10,318 bases of DNA, taken from positions 1 to 10,318 of the forward strand of contig FR899087.1 of NCBI GenBank assembly GCA_000437255.1. The letters run 5' to 3'. Shown here one piece after another: positions 1-6,893 of the stretch. The stretch is from Ruminococcus sp. CAG:403 (GTDB lineage Bacteria > Bacillota > Clostridia > Oscillospirales > Ruminococcaceae). The position numbers were made by a program, and so were the translations under genes. Below the pieces are notes generated by a model that searched no databases, was not told the origin of the DNA, and worked only from the letters and a program-made list of their open reading frames with translations. How positions within the stretch are numbered: the first letter of the stretch is position 1; each line of letters starts with the position of its first letter.

Positions 1-1933
1 TGTTCTCTTTTGCAGCAATATAATCTAAAACCACTTTTGCAGTCTGCTCCACACCAATCGATGTATCGACAAGCAGATCATAATATTTCCGGTTTCCCCA
101 CTCATTTCCGGAAATATTATGATAATAAGCACTGCGTGCTTCATCTGATCGATGGATGTTGCGAATGGCTTCCTCTTTGGTGTCACCATAGAGTTCCATA
201 ACTCTGCTGATTTTATAAGCCTCTGGGGCATATAGAAAAATTCGTATAACAGATTCATAGTCCCGCAGTACAAAATCCGCTGCTCGTCCGACGATGACAC
301 AACTTCCATGATCTGCAATTTTTCGAATGATTTGATTTTGTGCCACAACTGCTTGCTGCACCACATGGGTGCTCAGATAAATATCATGCAGATGATCCGG
401 TGCATTTTTATTGATATCAGAAATGAATTCCCGATCCAATCCGCTTTCCTGTGCTGCAAGTGCGGTCATTTCTTTATAGTAAAATGGAATGTGTAATTGC
501 TCCGCAATGCGCTTTCCTACTTGCTTGCCGGAAGAACCGTGCTCTCTGGCAATGGTGAGAATGACACCTGGATGAGAAGGCTGCATGACCATTTGCTGTT
601 CTTCCTTTTTTTCAGTCGCAACATATGGATTTTTGAGAAATTGTCGGTAAAACAAAAGTCCGACCAGACTGGTAAGTACTTCTGTTACCGGAAATGTCAG
701 CCAGAATCGATTCAGTCCAAACCGGGAAAAAAGAAATCCAAGTGGTACAAATAATACCATGGTGCGAATCACCGTCAATAAGGAACTTTTCAAGCTGTAT
801 CCAGTTGCCTGAAAAAAGACCGGAAAAATCAGCGATGTCACCATTGGTAAAAAACTGATGCCGACAAATAGGAATCCAATTTTTCCAATTGCCACTACTG
901 CATCATCCGATGTAAAGACTCGCAGCATCTGTTCCGGGAAAAGCAGAAAGCAAAGTGTACCCAGAAACATCAACGCCCAGCCAAAAACAATGGCAGTGGA
1001 CAAGGTCTTCTTACAGCGGTCAATGAATCTTGCAGCATAGTTAAAACTAATTACCGGAACAATGCAAGTTTGCATGGCGCCGAGCGGAATAAAGAAAAAG
1101 GTTTGCCATTTGTAATAAAGGCCCAACGCTGTAACGGCTTGATCCGAAAAGCTGCTCAAGATTAAGTTTAATCCAAGAATGTAAAATGTATAAGCGGATT
1201 GCATCAAAATATTTGGCATGCCAAGACGAAAGATCGTTTTGATATAACGTGGGTAGTAGCTTTTGGCAGGAGAACGACGAAATCCTTTTTTCAGCACAAT
1301 GGCTGCTGCAACAATCTGTCCTGCAACGGTTGCAACGGCTGCACCTGCAATTCCCATTCGAGGAAGTCCGAATAAGCCGAAAATCAAAAGCGGATCCAAT
1401 ACAATATTGGTCACTGCTCCTAGAATTTGTGCAAACATCGGCGTTTTCATATCGCCATTTGCCTGAATCACCTTTGTCCAGTTGCTTTCCAAAAACAATC
1501 CAAAACTGCAAACACAGACGATTCGTCCATAGGCTACTACATCTTGAATGACATCTGGAGAAGAAGTGGACATCCGGGCATAGGCTGGCAAGATTGCATA
1601 GCAGATTCCGGCAAACAACAGCCACATTCCGATTGCAAGGGATGTTCCGGTTCCTGCATAAGCCTCCGCTTCCTTTTGATTTCCAGCGCCGAGTTTAGCT
1701 GCCATCACAGTATTGATTCCTACCCCGGTTCCGACTGCCAATGCAATCATCAGCAATTGAATGGGATAGATAATAGAAAGCGCTGTCAATCCAGACTCTG
1801 AATCCTTTCCTACGAAAAAACTATCTACAATATTATAAAGTGCCTGAATCAGCTGCGCCAGCATGACAGGCGGTGCTAATTTCAGGAGAATCTTACTGAC
1901 TTTTTCTGAACCGAATAATTCCGATGTTTCCAT
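1..1933 (-). CDS. MATE-family exporter fused to cytidylate-kinase-like domain (3' end beyond window)
   Basis: An uninterrupted frame of 644 codons runs leftward from ATG 1931-1933 to the window edge with no stop. AAGGAG lies 8 nt before the ATG. Residues about 1-435 form a MATE (MOP superfamily) cation-coupled drug/metabolite exporter: an N-terminal LAPPVMLAQLIQALYNIVDS segment, about 12 hydrophobic segments and internal two-fold similarity. After a short charged linker (about 438-455, EKKEEQQ), residues 457-644 resemble the cytidylate-kinase-like family (Cytidylate_kin2): ILTIAREHGSSGKQVGKRIA as a modified P-loop (466-470), CVIVGRAADFVL at 545-556 and VDTSIG at 622-627. Typical MATE proteins are about 450 residues, so the extra 190 are a genuine extension. 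The membrane part should export a small molecule. The cytosolic domain's substrate is unknown and the family is often only kinase-like. Family assignment is from motifs; coupling of the two activities is inference. Confidence 0.88.
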   Translation of the reverse strand, partial: METSELFGSEKVSKILLKLAPPVMLAQLIQALYNIVDSFFVGKDSESGLTALSIIYPIQLLMIALAVGTGVGINTVMAAKLGAGNQKEAEAYAGTGTSLAIGMWLLFAGICYAILPAYARMSTSSPDVIQDVVAYGRIVCVCSFGLFLESNWTKVIQANGDMKTPMFAQILGAVTNIVLDPLLIFGLFGLPRMGIAGAAVATVAGQIVAAAIVLKKGFRRSPAKSYYPRYIKTIFRLGMPNILMQSAYTFYILGLNLILSSFSDQAVTALGLYYKWQTFFFIPLGAMQTCIVPVISFNYAARFIDRCKKTLSTAIVFGWALMFLGTLCFLLFPEQMLRVFTSDDAVVAIGKIGFLFVGISFLPMVTSLIFPVFFQATGYSLKSSLLTVIRTMVLFVPLGFLFSRFGLNRFWLTFPVTEVLTSLVGLLFYRQFLKNPYVATEKKEEQQMVMQPSHPGVILTIAREHGSSGKQVGKRIAEQLHIPFYYKEMTALAAQESGLDREFISDINKNAPDHLHDIYLSTHVVQQAVVAQNQIIRKIADHGSCVIVGRAADFVLRDYESVIRIFLYAPEAYKISRVMELYGDTKEEAIRNIHRSDEARSAYYHNISGNEWGNRKYYDLLVDTSIGVEQTAKVVLDYIAAKEN

Positions 1934-1965
1934 ATTAAATACTCCTTTTCCGACATTCTCACACT

Positions 1966-1994
1966 ATTATATAGCCTTCGATTCGATTTGTCAA
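1966..1994 (-). promoter_or_regulatory. Consensus sigma-A promoter for the MATE-kinase gene
   Basis: On the minus strand, TTGACA (1994-1989) and TATAAT (1971-1966) are separated by exactly 17 bp. Both hexamers are perfect. The start codon at 1933 lies about 33 nt beyond the -10. A perfect promoter suggests strong, largely constitutive transcription of the transporter. Confidence 0.85.
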
Positions 1995-2044
1995 TCTTCC
2001 CCTTATAAAACAAATTTCAATTGCAAAAAACATACCATCCGTTC

Positions 2045-2073
2045 TTGACAGACCCGTTGAAATATGATATAAT
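2045..2073 (+). promoter_or_regulatory. Consensus sigma-A promoter for smpB (and probably ssrA)
   Basis: TTGACA (2045-2050) and TATAAT (2068-2073) are separated by 17 bp. It is divergent from the MATE promoter, with 50 bp between the two -35 boxes. Transcription would start near 2080, giving an 80-nt leader before smpB. No separate promoter for ssrA was recognised, so this one probably drives both. Confidence 0.87.
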
Positions 2074-2161
2074 ATTCTTCAATCAGCCAAAACAGTTTCC
2101 TGTAGAAAATTTGTTTTACTGAAGAAAGTCATTCTTTTGAATCAGAAAAGAGGTGCAGAAT

Positions 2162-2626
2162 ATGCAGACAAAAGGAATAAAAAAAATTGCAGATAATCGA
2201 CAAGTTCGACATTCGTACTTTATTCTTGAGTCTTTTGAAGCGGGAATTGCCTTGCAAGGAAATGAAGTAAAATCTATTCGACTCGGTAATGTGAATTTGA
2301 AAGACAGCTGGTGCTCCATTGAAAATGGAGAATTACTGGTAAAAGGGCTGCATATTTCCTCTTATGAGAAAGATGGACTTTTCCGAACAGATCCCATGCG
2401 GACTCGAAAATTGTTGATGCATAAACAAGAAATCAACCGTTTATTTGGAAAAGTAAAACAGGATGGCTTGACCTTGATTCCGATTTCTTTATATTTTAAA
2501 GATTCACGTGTAAAAGTCCAAGTTGGTTTGTGCAAAGGAAAAAAATTATATGATAAGCGGCAAACCTCTATGGAACGAGATGCACAACGTCAAATTCGAC
2601 GTGCTGTCAAGATTCAGAATCAATGA
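2162..2626 (+). CDS. smpB: SsrA-binding protein SmpB
   Basis: This 154-residue protein binds the tRNA-like part of tmRNA and carries it into the empty A site of stalled ribosomes (trans-translation). Family signatures run the full length: KIADNRQVRHSYFILESFEAG near the N terminus, LQGNEVKSIRLGNVNLKDSW, HISSYE, DPMRTRKLLMHKQEI in the middle, LIPISLYFKDSRVKVQVGLCKGKK, and a basic tail (YDKRQTSMERDAQRQIRR) that in SmpB reaches into the mRNA channel. Length is normal for the family. I chose ATG 2162 because AGAGG at 2149-2153 is an 8-nt-spaced ribosome site for it; the in-frame GTG at 2153 overlaps that site. ssrA begins 5 nt after the stop, so the two partners are almost certainly co-transcribed. 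Confidence 0.97.
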   Translation: MQTKGIKKIADNRQVRHSYFILESFEAGIALQGNEVKSIRLGNVNLKDSWCSIENGELLVKGLHISSYEKDGLFRTDPMRTRKLLMHKQEINRLFGKVKQDGLTLIPISLYFKDSRVKVQVGLCKGKKLYDKRQTSMERDAQRQIRRAVKIQNQ

Positions 2627-2631
2627 ACATT

Positions 2632-3002
2632 GGGGGCGTAACGGTTTCGACGGGGATTATGAAGTGTGAGAAGCGAGTAGAGCTGCACCATCTCTTTAAA
2701 CTGGGGCACGTTTAAAATTAAACGCTAAAAAGAATATTTCTGTAAGCTTTAACAAGAGCCTGCAGGTAGCTGCCTAAGTCAGCTACTGTCGCCCGTAGGA
2801 GAACCACGGCCTACGCTGCGGCATCATGCAGTGGTGAACGATTCAGCGGCCTGTTCACACCGTAGAATTGTATTGGAACTACTAAATAGGTCCGCCTGTT
2901 TATCGGCTGATGTGTTTGGGAATTCTAGTAGATAAACTACACTCGTAGAACCTTGCATGGATTGATTTTCGGACACGGGTTCAATTCCCGTCGCCTCCAC
3001 CA
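2632..3002 (+). ncRNA. ssrA: tmRNA (SsrA), one-piece form with encoded tag
   Basis: The gene starts GGGGGCGTAACGGTTTCGAC and ends with an encoded CCA (3000-3002). The acceptor stem GGGGGCG (2632-2638) pairs with CGCCTCC (2992-2998), leaving discriminator A2999. The T arm is ACGGG-TTCAATT-CCCGT (2975-2991). At 371 nt it has the usual length. A tag frame after the upstream pseudoknot region, starting with GCT at 2724 and ending with TAA at 2775-2777, reads AKKNISVSFNKSLQVAA. Its ending (VAA) fits degradation tags, but at 17 residues it is longer than the common 10-15, and the resume codon is my inference. With SmpB it frees stalled ribosomes and marks the unfinished protein for proteolysis. The 5' end must be made by processing of the smpB transcript if no separate promoter exists. 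Confidence 0.96.
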
Positions 3003-3007
3003 TACTT

Positions 3008-3044
3008 GCACCTCTATTTTGATACAATTTAGAGGTGCTTTTTT
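3008..3044 (+). terminator. Rho-independent terminator of smpB-ssrA
   Basis: GCACCTCTA (3008-3016) pairs with TAGAGGTGC (3030-3038), a perfect 9-bp stem, followed by six T (3039-3044). It starts 6 nt after the tmRNA CCA, so the RNA must be trimmed to its mature 3' end. Confidence 0.93.
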
Positions 3045-3115
3045 ATGCCCAAAAGCCAGCGAAACAGCGTAGATTTCAAAAAGTAATCGTTCTTTGGAAC
3101 GTGTTCAAAAGCAGA

Positions 3116-3149
3116 AAAACCGGCTCAGATTTCCCTCTGAATCGGTTTT
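3116..3149. terminator. Probable bidirectional terminator hairpin
   Basis: AAAACCG (3116-3122) pairs with CGGTTTT (3143-3149), and TCAGA (3125-3129) with TCTGA (3136-3140), separated by a 2x2 internal loop with a 6-nt apex. A-rich and T-rich flanks let it work on either strand. It lies between the ssrA terminator and the recombinase genes, where it would insulate host and element transcription. Confidence 0.6.
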
Positions 3150-3179
3150 CTGTTTGCGTAAACGTTTTTTTGTGGGCAA

Positions 3180-3210
3180 AAATGCACCCAAAATTTTTTG
3201 AAATGCACCC
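3180..3210 (+). repeat. Pair of direct repeats AAATGCACCC, 21 bp apart
   Basis: AAATGCACCC occurs at 3180-3189 and 3201-3210, in the gene-free strip between ssrA and the recombinases. The 21-bp offset is about two helical turns, as for two molecules bound on the same face. It could be part of an attachment site or a recombinase binding site, but that is inference from location only. Confidence 0.4.
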
Positions 3211-3227
3211 GTTTTCAAGACAAAGAG

Positions 3228-3270
3228 AAACCGGCGTACCTGCGATGATATTCGCAAGATACGCCGGTTT
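3228..3270 (-). terminator. Terminator-like hairpin after the recombinase operon
   Basis: AAACCGGCGTA (3228-3238) and TACGCCGGTTT (3260-3270) form a perfect 11-bp stem, and TGCGA/TCGCA (3241-3245/3252-3256) forms an inner stem. It begins 3 nt beyond the recombinase stop codon (3274-3276). On the minus strand it is followed by a broken T-rich tract, so it should end the recombinase transcript. The reverse strand has only a short T run. Confidence 0.72.
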
Positions 3271-3273
3271 GCT

Positions 3274-4845
3274 TTAACCTTGGATTTCTGTTCCGTCTAA
3301 GAATTGAAAAATCATTTTCCCATCATGGAACACCGTCACTTTTTCTATCGTTGCTCGCCATAGCTCCTCATCAAAGCTGTCCAGCACTTGCGGAACAGCA
3401 GAGATGGTTTCCAGGAAGTGATGTAACGTATCCATCCTGTTGATGCGTGCTGCTCTCTCTTGCTGCAGCTTGGTGAACTGCTGTTGTAACTTCTCATATT
3501 GCTGCACCAATGCATGATACTTTTGGTCGTACTCCTCCTGATCTTGCTCGGTTTCAGCATTTTGTGCGATATGTTTTTTTGTCACGGCAGCTACCGCATT
3601 CATCTCCCGACTGGTTTTTTCAATTCGCAGGTCGAGTAGTGTCGTATCGGAAAGATCATCGATGAGCATTTGGCAAGTTTCTAAAACCAAATCCCTCTGC
3701 TGAAAGAAACTCGCAAATGCAGTTAGAAATCGCATTTTGATTTCATCCTCGTACAAATGCGGAGTCATGCAATTTTGAGAAAATTTCTGATTGCATTGCC
3801 AAATAACACGCCGATATTTACTGTTGGAGTGCCAGACCTTTGCTCCAAAGAAGCCGCCACAATCACCACAGATGATTTTTGCAGAGAAAATATCATTTCC
3901 GCTGAATTTACGCCCCAGCTGTTTGCGTTTCGCCATTTCTGCTTGTACCAGTTCAAATTCCTCTGGGGAGATAATGGCAGGATGGCTCTCCTCAATGTAA
4001 TATTGGGGTACTTCACCCTCATTTACTTTGGTCTTTTTCGTGAGAAAATCCACAGTAAATTTCTTTTGCAGCAGAGCAGAACCTTTGTATTTTTCGTTGG
4101 TCAGGATACTCCCAATCGTTCGTATATGCCACTGTTCCTTTCCGGCAGGCGTTGGAATACCACGGTCGGTCAGATTTTTTGCAATTGCATAGTAGGATTT
4201 TCCCTCTAAAAACTGCTTGTAAATCTGTCGAACAATCTCTGCCTCATCCGGCACAATTTCCGGCAAGCCATCTGCTCCTTTCCGGTATCCCAGAAATCGT
4301 TTGTACGGCAGACTAACCTTTCCATCGGCAAATCGCTTTCGATGTCCCCATGTCACATTTTCCGAAATAGAACGGCTTTCCTCCTGTGCCAAACTGGACA
4401 TGATGGTGATTAGCAGTTCTCCCTTGGAATCCAATGTGTAGATATTCTCTTTTTCAAAGTAAACTTCTACATTCTTTTCTTTCAATTTTCGTACAGTCGT
4501 CAGGGAATCCACCGTGTTTCTTGCAAATCGACTAACGCTTTTGGTGATGATCAGATCGATTTTTCCATCCAAAGCATCTGCAATCATTTGATTGAACCCA
4601 TCTCGGTGAGCCATGCTGGTAGCACTGATGCCCTCGTCCGTGTAGACCTTGACAAACTCCCAGTCCTCACGTTTTTGAATGTATTTTGTGTAATAATCCA
4701 CCTGTGCCGCATATGAGGTGAGTTGCTCCTCGAAATCTGTGGAAACACGTGCATAGCCGGCAACCTTTCGTTTCACTTTCTGCGTTTTGGGCAGGTGCGT
4801 TTGTGGATTGATGGTTGGCGGAATCATGGTAACTTTTCGTTCCAT
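3274..4845 (-). CDS. Large serine recombinase with coiled coil (523 aa)
   Basis: A site-specific DNA recombinase that cleaves DNA through a serine-phosphate link. The N-terminal resolvase domain has YARVS at 31-35 (catalytic Ser35) and the conserved TKSVSRFARN at 101-110. A 'recombinase' DNA-binding domain follows (about 180-310, with LGYRKG, ILTNEKYKGSALLQKK). A zinc ribbon uses Cys326, Cys329, Cys351 and Cys359. A Gln/Glu-rich coiled coil spans about 400-470, and the C terminus ends in a beta segment, VTVFHDGKMIFQFLDGTEI. In large serine integrases the coiled coil governs synapsis and direction. AAGGAG sits 6 nt before ATG 4845. The start overlaps the end of the upstream recombinase by 22 nt, implying translational coupling. 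The protein most likely integrates or excises the surrounding element. Whether it acts alone or with the neighbouring recombinase is unknown. Confidence 0.93.
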   Translation of the reverse strand: MERKVTMIPPTINPQTHLPKTQKVKRKVAGYARVSTDFEEQLTSYAAQVDYYTKYIQKREDWEFVKVYTDEGISATSMAHRDGFNQMIADALDGKIDLIITKSVSRFARNTVDSLTTVRKLKEKNVEVYFEKENIYTLDSKGELLITIMSSLAQEESRSISENVTWGHRKRFADGKVSLPYKRFLGYRKGADGLPEIVPDEAEIVRQIYKQFLEGKSYYAIAKNLTDRGIPTPAGKEQWHIRTIGSILTNEKYKGSALLQKKFTVDFLTKKTKVNEGEVPQYYIEESHPAIISPEEFELVQAEMAKRKQLGRKFSGNDIFSAKIICGDCGGFFGAKVWHSNSKYRRVIWQCNQKFSQNCMTPHLYEDEIKMRFLTAFASFFQQRDLVLETCQMLIDDLSDTTLLDLRIEKTSREMNAVAAVTKKHIAQNAETEQDQEEYDQKYHALVQQYEKLQQQFTKLQQERAARINRMDTLHHFLETISAVPQVLDSFDEELWRATIEKVTVFHDGKMIFQFLDGTEIQG

Positions 4846-6128
4846 TTTCGACTCCTTTCTCGTGCTGCCTGTTTCATTTCCTCTGTCCAGCTTTCTGATC
4901 TTGAGGGATATTCCCAGTGGCGGGTTTCTGATGTTCCATCATGAAAGAAAAACTGCACCTCAAATGGTTTCGGAATCACAATATGATGAATATTATCCCG
5001 AAATACGACCTCGTCGAATTCTGTTAGTTTCAGTATGTCGCAAATTAAAGAATATAGAATTGATTCCGGAATTTGCTTTGAACCGGGGCAGTATTTTTTT
5101 CCTCTCCGCAAAAATGTAGCACATAACCAGATGATTCCTTGTGGGAGTTGTTTTCGTTGATAGTTCTTTCCACATAATCCACAGGTAATGAGACCACTAA
5201 GCGGATAACGATTTGTAGATCCATCATGGGTATATTGTTCATGCCGCTGATCCAATATGGTTTGTACTTTGATAAAGGTGTCAAAATCGACAATCGGTTC
5301 GTGGGCTTGCTCTACATAGTATCTCGCCAATTCGCCTTGATTTTTCGTTTTTATCTTTTCGATATGGTTATTGCGATAGTACTTCTGAAGTAACAAGTTT
5401 CCAATATACTTTTCATTGGTCAGAATCTCACGAATTCTCGGATGTGTCCATAGATTTCCTTGACGGGTAGGAATACCCATCTCGTTGATCTTATTTGCAA
5501 TTCGCTGTTGACCCATACCAGAGATGTAATCAGAAAAAATCATACGGACAAGCTCCGCCTCTTTCGGTTCGATCTCCAAGATCCCATCCGCATTTCGGCG
5601 GTAGCCCAGAATCGTAATGCTGCCGATTTTGCCGTTGGAAAAATCCTTTCGTATCTGCCATTTCCGGCTTTCACTGCTAGAGAAACTTTCCTCCTGTGCG
5701 TAGGATGCCAAAATCGTGAGCATCAGTTCGCCATCGGAACTCAAGGAGTGAATGTTCTGCTCCTCGAAATAAACATCAACCCCCAGCAATTTCAATTCCC
5801 GCACCGTTTCCAATAGTGTGATGGTGTTTCTTGCAAAACGGGAAACTGATTTTGTAAGAATCAAATCAATCTCGCCATTTCGGCAGCGTTCCAACAACTT
5901 TTGAAATTGTTCTCTGGAATCTTTTGTACCAGTGATTGCCTCGTCTGCATAAACACCACAGTATTTCCATCCGGGGTGCTGCTGGATCATACGGCTGTAA
6001 TAACTGACCTGTGCCGACAGAGAATGGAGCATCGCATCCTTTCCGCTGGACACTCTGGCATAAGCTGCAACATTCTGCATCCTCGGAAATTTTTCCGGAA
6101 ATACGACTTGTTCAACAACACGTTCCAT
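4824..6128 (-). CDS. Second large serine recombinase, lacking the long coiled coil (434 aa)
   Basis: A homologue of the adjacent 523-residue protein, not a copy. It has YARVS at 23-27 (catalytic Ser27), TKSVSRFARN at 92-101, YAQEESFSSSE at 143-153, a DNA-binding domain with ILTNEKYIGNLLLQKY at 235-250, and a zinc ribbon with Cys316, Cys319, Cys336 and Cys347. The stretch between the zinc ribbon and the C-terminal beta segment (about 350-385) is far too short for the long coiled coil of its partner, and a charged tail (EEMKQAARERSRKW) ends the chain. AAAGGAGG lies 7 nt before ATG 6128. Tandem non-identical pairs are known for other recombinases, such as CcrA/CcrB of SCCmec. By analogy these two may work as a pair, which is inference. 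An interval of 48 nt separates it from the small gene upstream. Confidence 0.92.
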   Translation of the reverse strand: MERVVEQVVFPEKFPRMQNVAAYARVSSGKDAMLHSLSAQVSYYSRMIQQHPGWKYCGVYADEAITGTKDSREQFQKLLERCRNGEIDLILTKSVSRFARNTITLLETVRELKLLGVDVYFEEQNIHSLSSDGELMLTILASYAQEESFSSSESRKWQIRKDFSNGKIGSITILGYRRNADGILEIEPKEAELVRMIFSDYISGMGQQRIANKINEMGIPTRQGNLWTHPRIREILTNEKYIGNLLLQKYYRNNHIEKIKTKNQGELARYYVEQAHEPIVDFDTFIKVQTILDQRHEQYTHDGSTNRYPLSGLITCGLCGKNYQRKQLPQGIIWLCATFLRRGKKYCPGSKQIPESILYSLICDILKLTEFDEVVFRDNIHHIVIPKPFEVQFFFHDGTSETRHWEYPSRSESWTEEMKQAARERSRKWNEKLP

Positions 6129-6176
6129 AAATACGCCTCCTTTGTCCCTCTATCATCGCTCTTATCCGGCAAAAAA

Positions 6177-6347
6177 TCAAGCGATTTCCCGATAAATACT
6201 CTTGTCTGGAATGTTGCACCGTTCAGCGATTTTTCGCTCACATTTTCGATACTCGGACTCTGAAATCGTACCATTTTTCCAAAGCTGACGGAATAGAGAA
6301 ACTGCGATTCGATAGGCAGCAATTTGCTGCAGCTTACTGGTCGTCAT
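6177..6347 (-). CDS. Small helical protein, SHOCT-like, in the recombinase operon (56 aa)
   Basis: The protein starts MTTSKLQQIAAYRIAVSLFR and contains LWKNGTISESEYRKCERKIA and IPDKSIYREIA. The 'L..G.IS..EY.k....i' pattern resembles short SHOCT-type helical domains, thought to mediate protein or nucleic-acid contacts. I chose ATG 6347 because AAAGGAA lies just upstream at suitable spacing; an upstream in-frame ATG at 6374 has no such support. Its start overlaps the end of the zinc-ribbon gene by 14 nt, so translation is coupled. Sitting between a putative DNA-binding protein and two recombinases, it could be an accessory or directionality factor, but nothing in the sequence proves this. Confidence 0.75.
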   Translation of the reverse strand: MTTSKLQQIAAYRIAVSLFRQLWKNGTISESEYRKCERKIAERCNIPDKSIYREIA

Positions 6348-6693
6348 GTTGATTCCTTTCCCGATAACAGGCAATCGTACAGTATTTTCTGTGCTGGCTG
6401 GGATAGGCTTTAAAAGTAGAGCCGCATTTTACACAAGTATAATCCAGCATTCCGGCGGCAAGGTTTTGTTTTCGCCACCAAGCAGATCGACAGCGACCGG
6501 AACAGAATTTTTTCTGTCTTTTATGGGGCAGCTGTATCAAGGGCTTTCCGCAATTCGGACAGCTGTTCTGTTTTTTTCTTCGGAGATAAGATTTGATTGT
6601 ATTGGGAGAGATACCGAGGGATTCTGCAATTTTAGCTGTCTTTTCTCCAGCAGCAAGCATTTGTGAAATGATTTCTTTTTGACTTTGTGTCAT
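6334..6693 (-). CDS. HTH protein with two zinc ribbons, first gene of recombinase operon (119 aa)
   Basis: Residues about 3-40 (QKEIISQMLAAGEKTAKIAE, then SLGISPNTIKSYLRRK) form a helix-turn-helix like those of sigma-70 region 4 and resolvase/transposase proteins. Two zinc-binding knuckles follow: Cys45/Cys48 with Cys64/Cys68 (CPNC...FCSGRC), and Cys87/Cys90 with Cys105/Cys109 (CVKC...YCTIAC). It should bind DNA. AGGAGG is 8 nt before ATG 6693. As first gene of a leftward operon with the SHOCT-like protein and two recombinases, it may control the operon or help recombination, possibly as a directionality factor (inference). No extended sigma-factor region 2 is present, so it is not a complete sigma factor. 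Confidence 0.85.
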   Translation of the reverse strand: MTQSQKEIISQMLAAGEKTAKIAESLGISPNTIKSYLRRKKQNSCPNCGKPLIQLPHKRQKKFCSGRCRSAWWRKQNLAAGMLDYTCVKCGSTFKAYPSQHRKYCTIACYRERNQHDDQ

Positions 6694-6780
6694 AGAAAAT
6701 ACCTCCTTCTAAGTTCCTATGGAGAAAAAACTGCAATTTGAGTACAAATAATTCAATCTATAAGTATCGTGTTCCTAAAG

Positions 6781-6813
6781 TTTCACCTAATTTTCACATT
6801 CTTATCACTGTTT
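6781..6813 (+). promoter_or_regulatory. Three direct repeats with 11-bp period upstream of the peptide operon
   Basis: TTTCAC at 6781-6786, TTTCAC at 6792-6797 and TATCAC at 6803-6808 start exactly 11 bp apart. The third overlaps the proposed -35. Tandem 11-bp repeats ending about 12 bp before the -10 are typical of OmpR/PhoB-family response regulators, which replace or assist -35 recognition. No such regulator gene is in the window. The repeats also lie upstream of the divergent recombinase operon, so they could affect both. Confidence 0.55.
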
Positions 6814-6831
6814 TTTTTTTTGTGGTACTAT
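6802..6831 (+). promoter_or_regulatory. Candidate promoter of the peptide operon, with T11 spacer tract
   Basis: TTATCA (6802-6807, 4 of 6 matches) and TACTAT (6826-6831) are 18 bp apart. The spacer contains 11 consecutive T (6811-6821). The weak -35 fits an activator-dependent promoter. Transcription from here would begin near 6838, about 55 nt before the first gene. Confidence 0.5.
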
Positions 6832-6893
6832 TCAATTAAAGAGAAGAAAATAACGAATTTTTAGCATTATTAACTAAAAGAAGGTGATGTGGG

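Noticed and set aside
25..366. Minus-strand 113-codon frame
   Set aside because: An alternative frame of the kinase-like domain of the MATE fusion; the long fused frame explains this DNA.
1047..1625. Minus-strand 192-codon frame
   Set aside because: A frame-shifted shadow of the MATE gene on the same strand. It is Cys/Ser-rich with no ribosome site or family signature, while the MATE frame is open throughout.
2824..3027. Minus-strand 67-codon frame including VEATGIEPVSEN
   Set aside because: It is antisense to the tmRNA 3' end. 'VEATGIEPV' is the usual translation of the reverse strand of a T arm plus acceptor stem, a well-known false protein.
3035..3277. Plus-strand 80-codon frame between ssrA and recombinase
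   Set aside because: It begins inside the T run of the ssrA terminator and runs through two hairpins. No ribosome site or family resemblance.
3757..4209. Plus-strand 150-codon frame
   Set aside because: Antisense to the 523-residue serine recombinase, which has clear motifs. This frame has no recognisable domain or ribosome site.
6740..6780. Minus-strand promoter for the recombinase operon (GTGAAA, 18 bp, TATAGA)
   Set aside because: Both hexamers match consensus at only 4 of 6 positions in a very AT-rich strip. A promoter must exist nearby but this one is not supported well enough to list.
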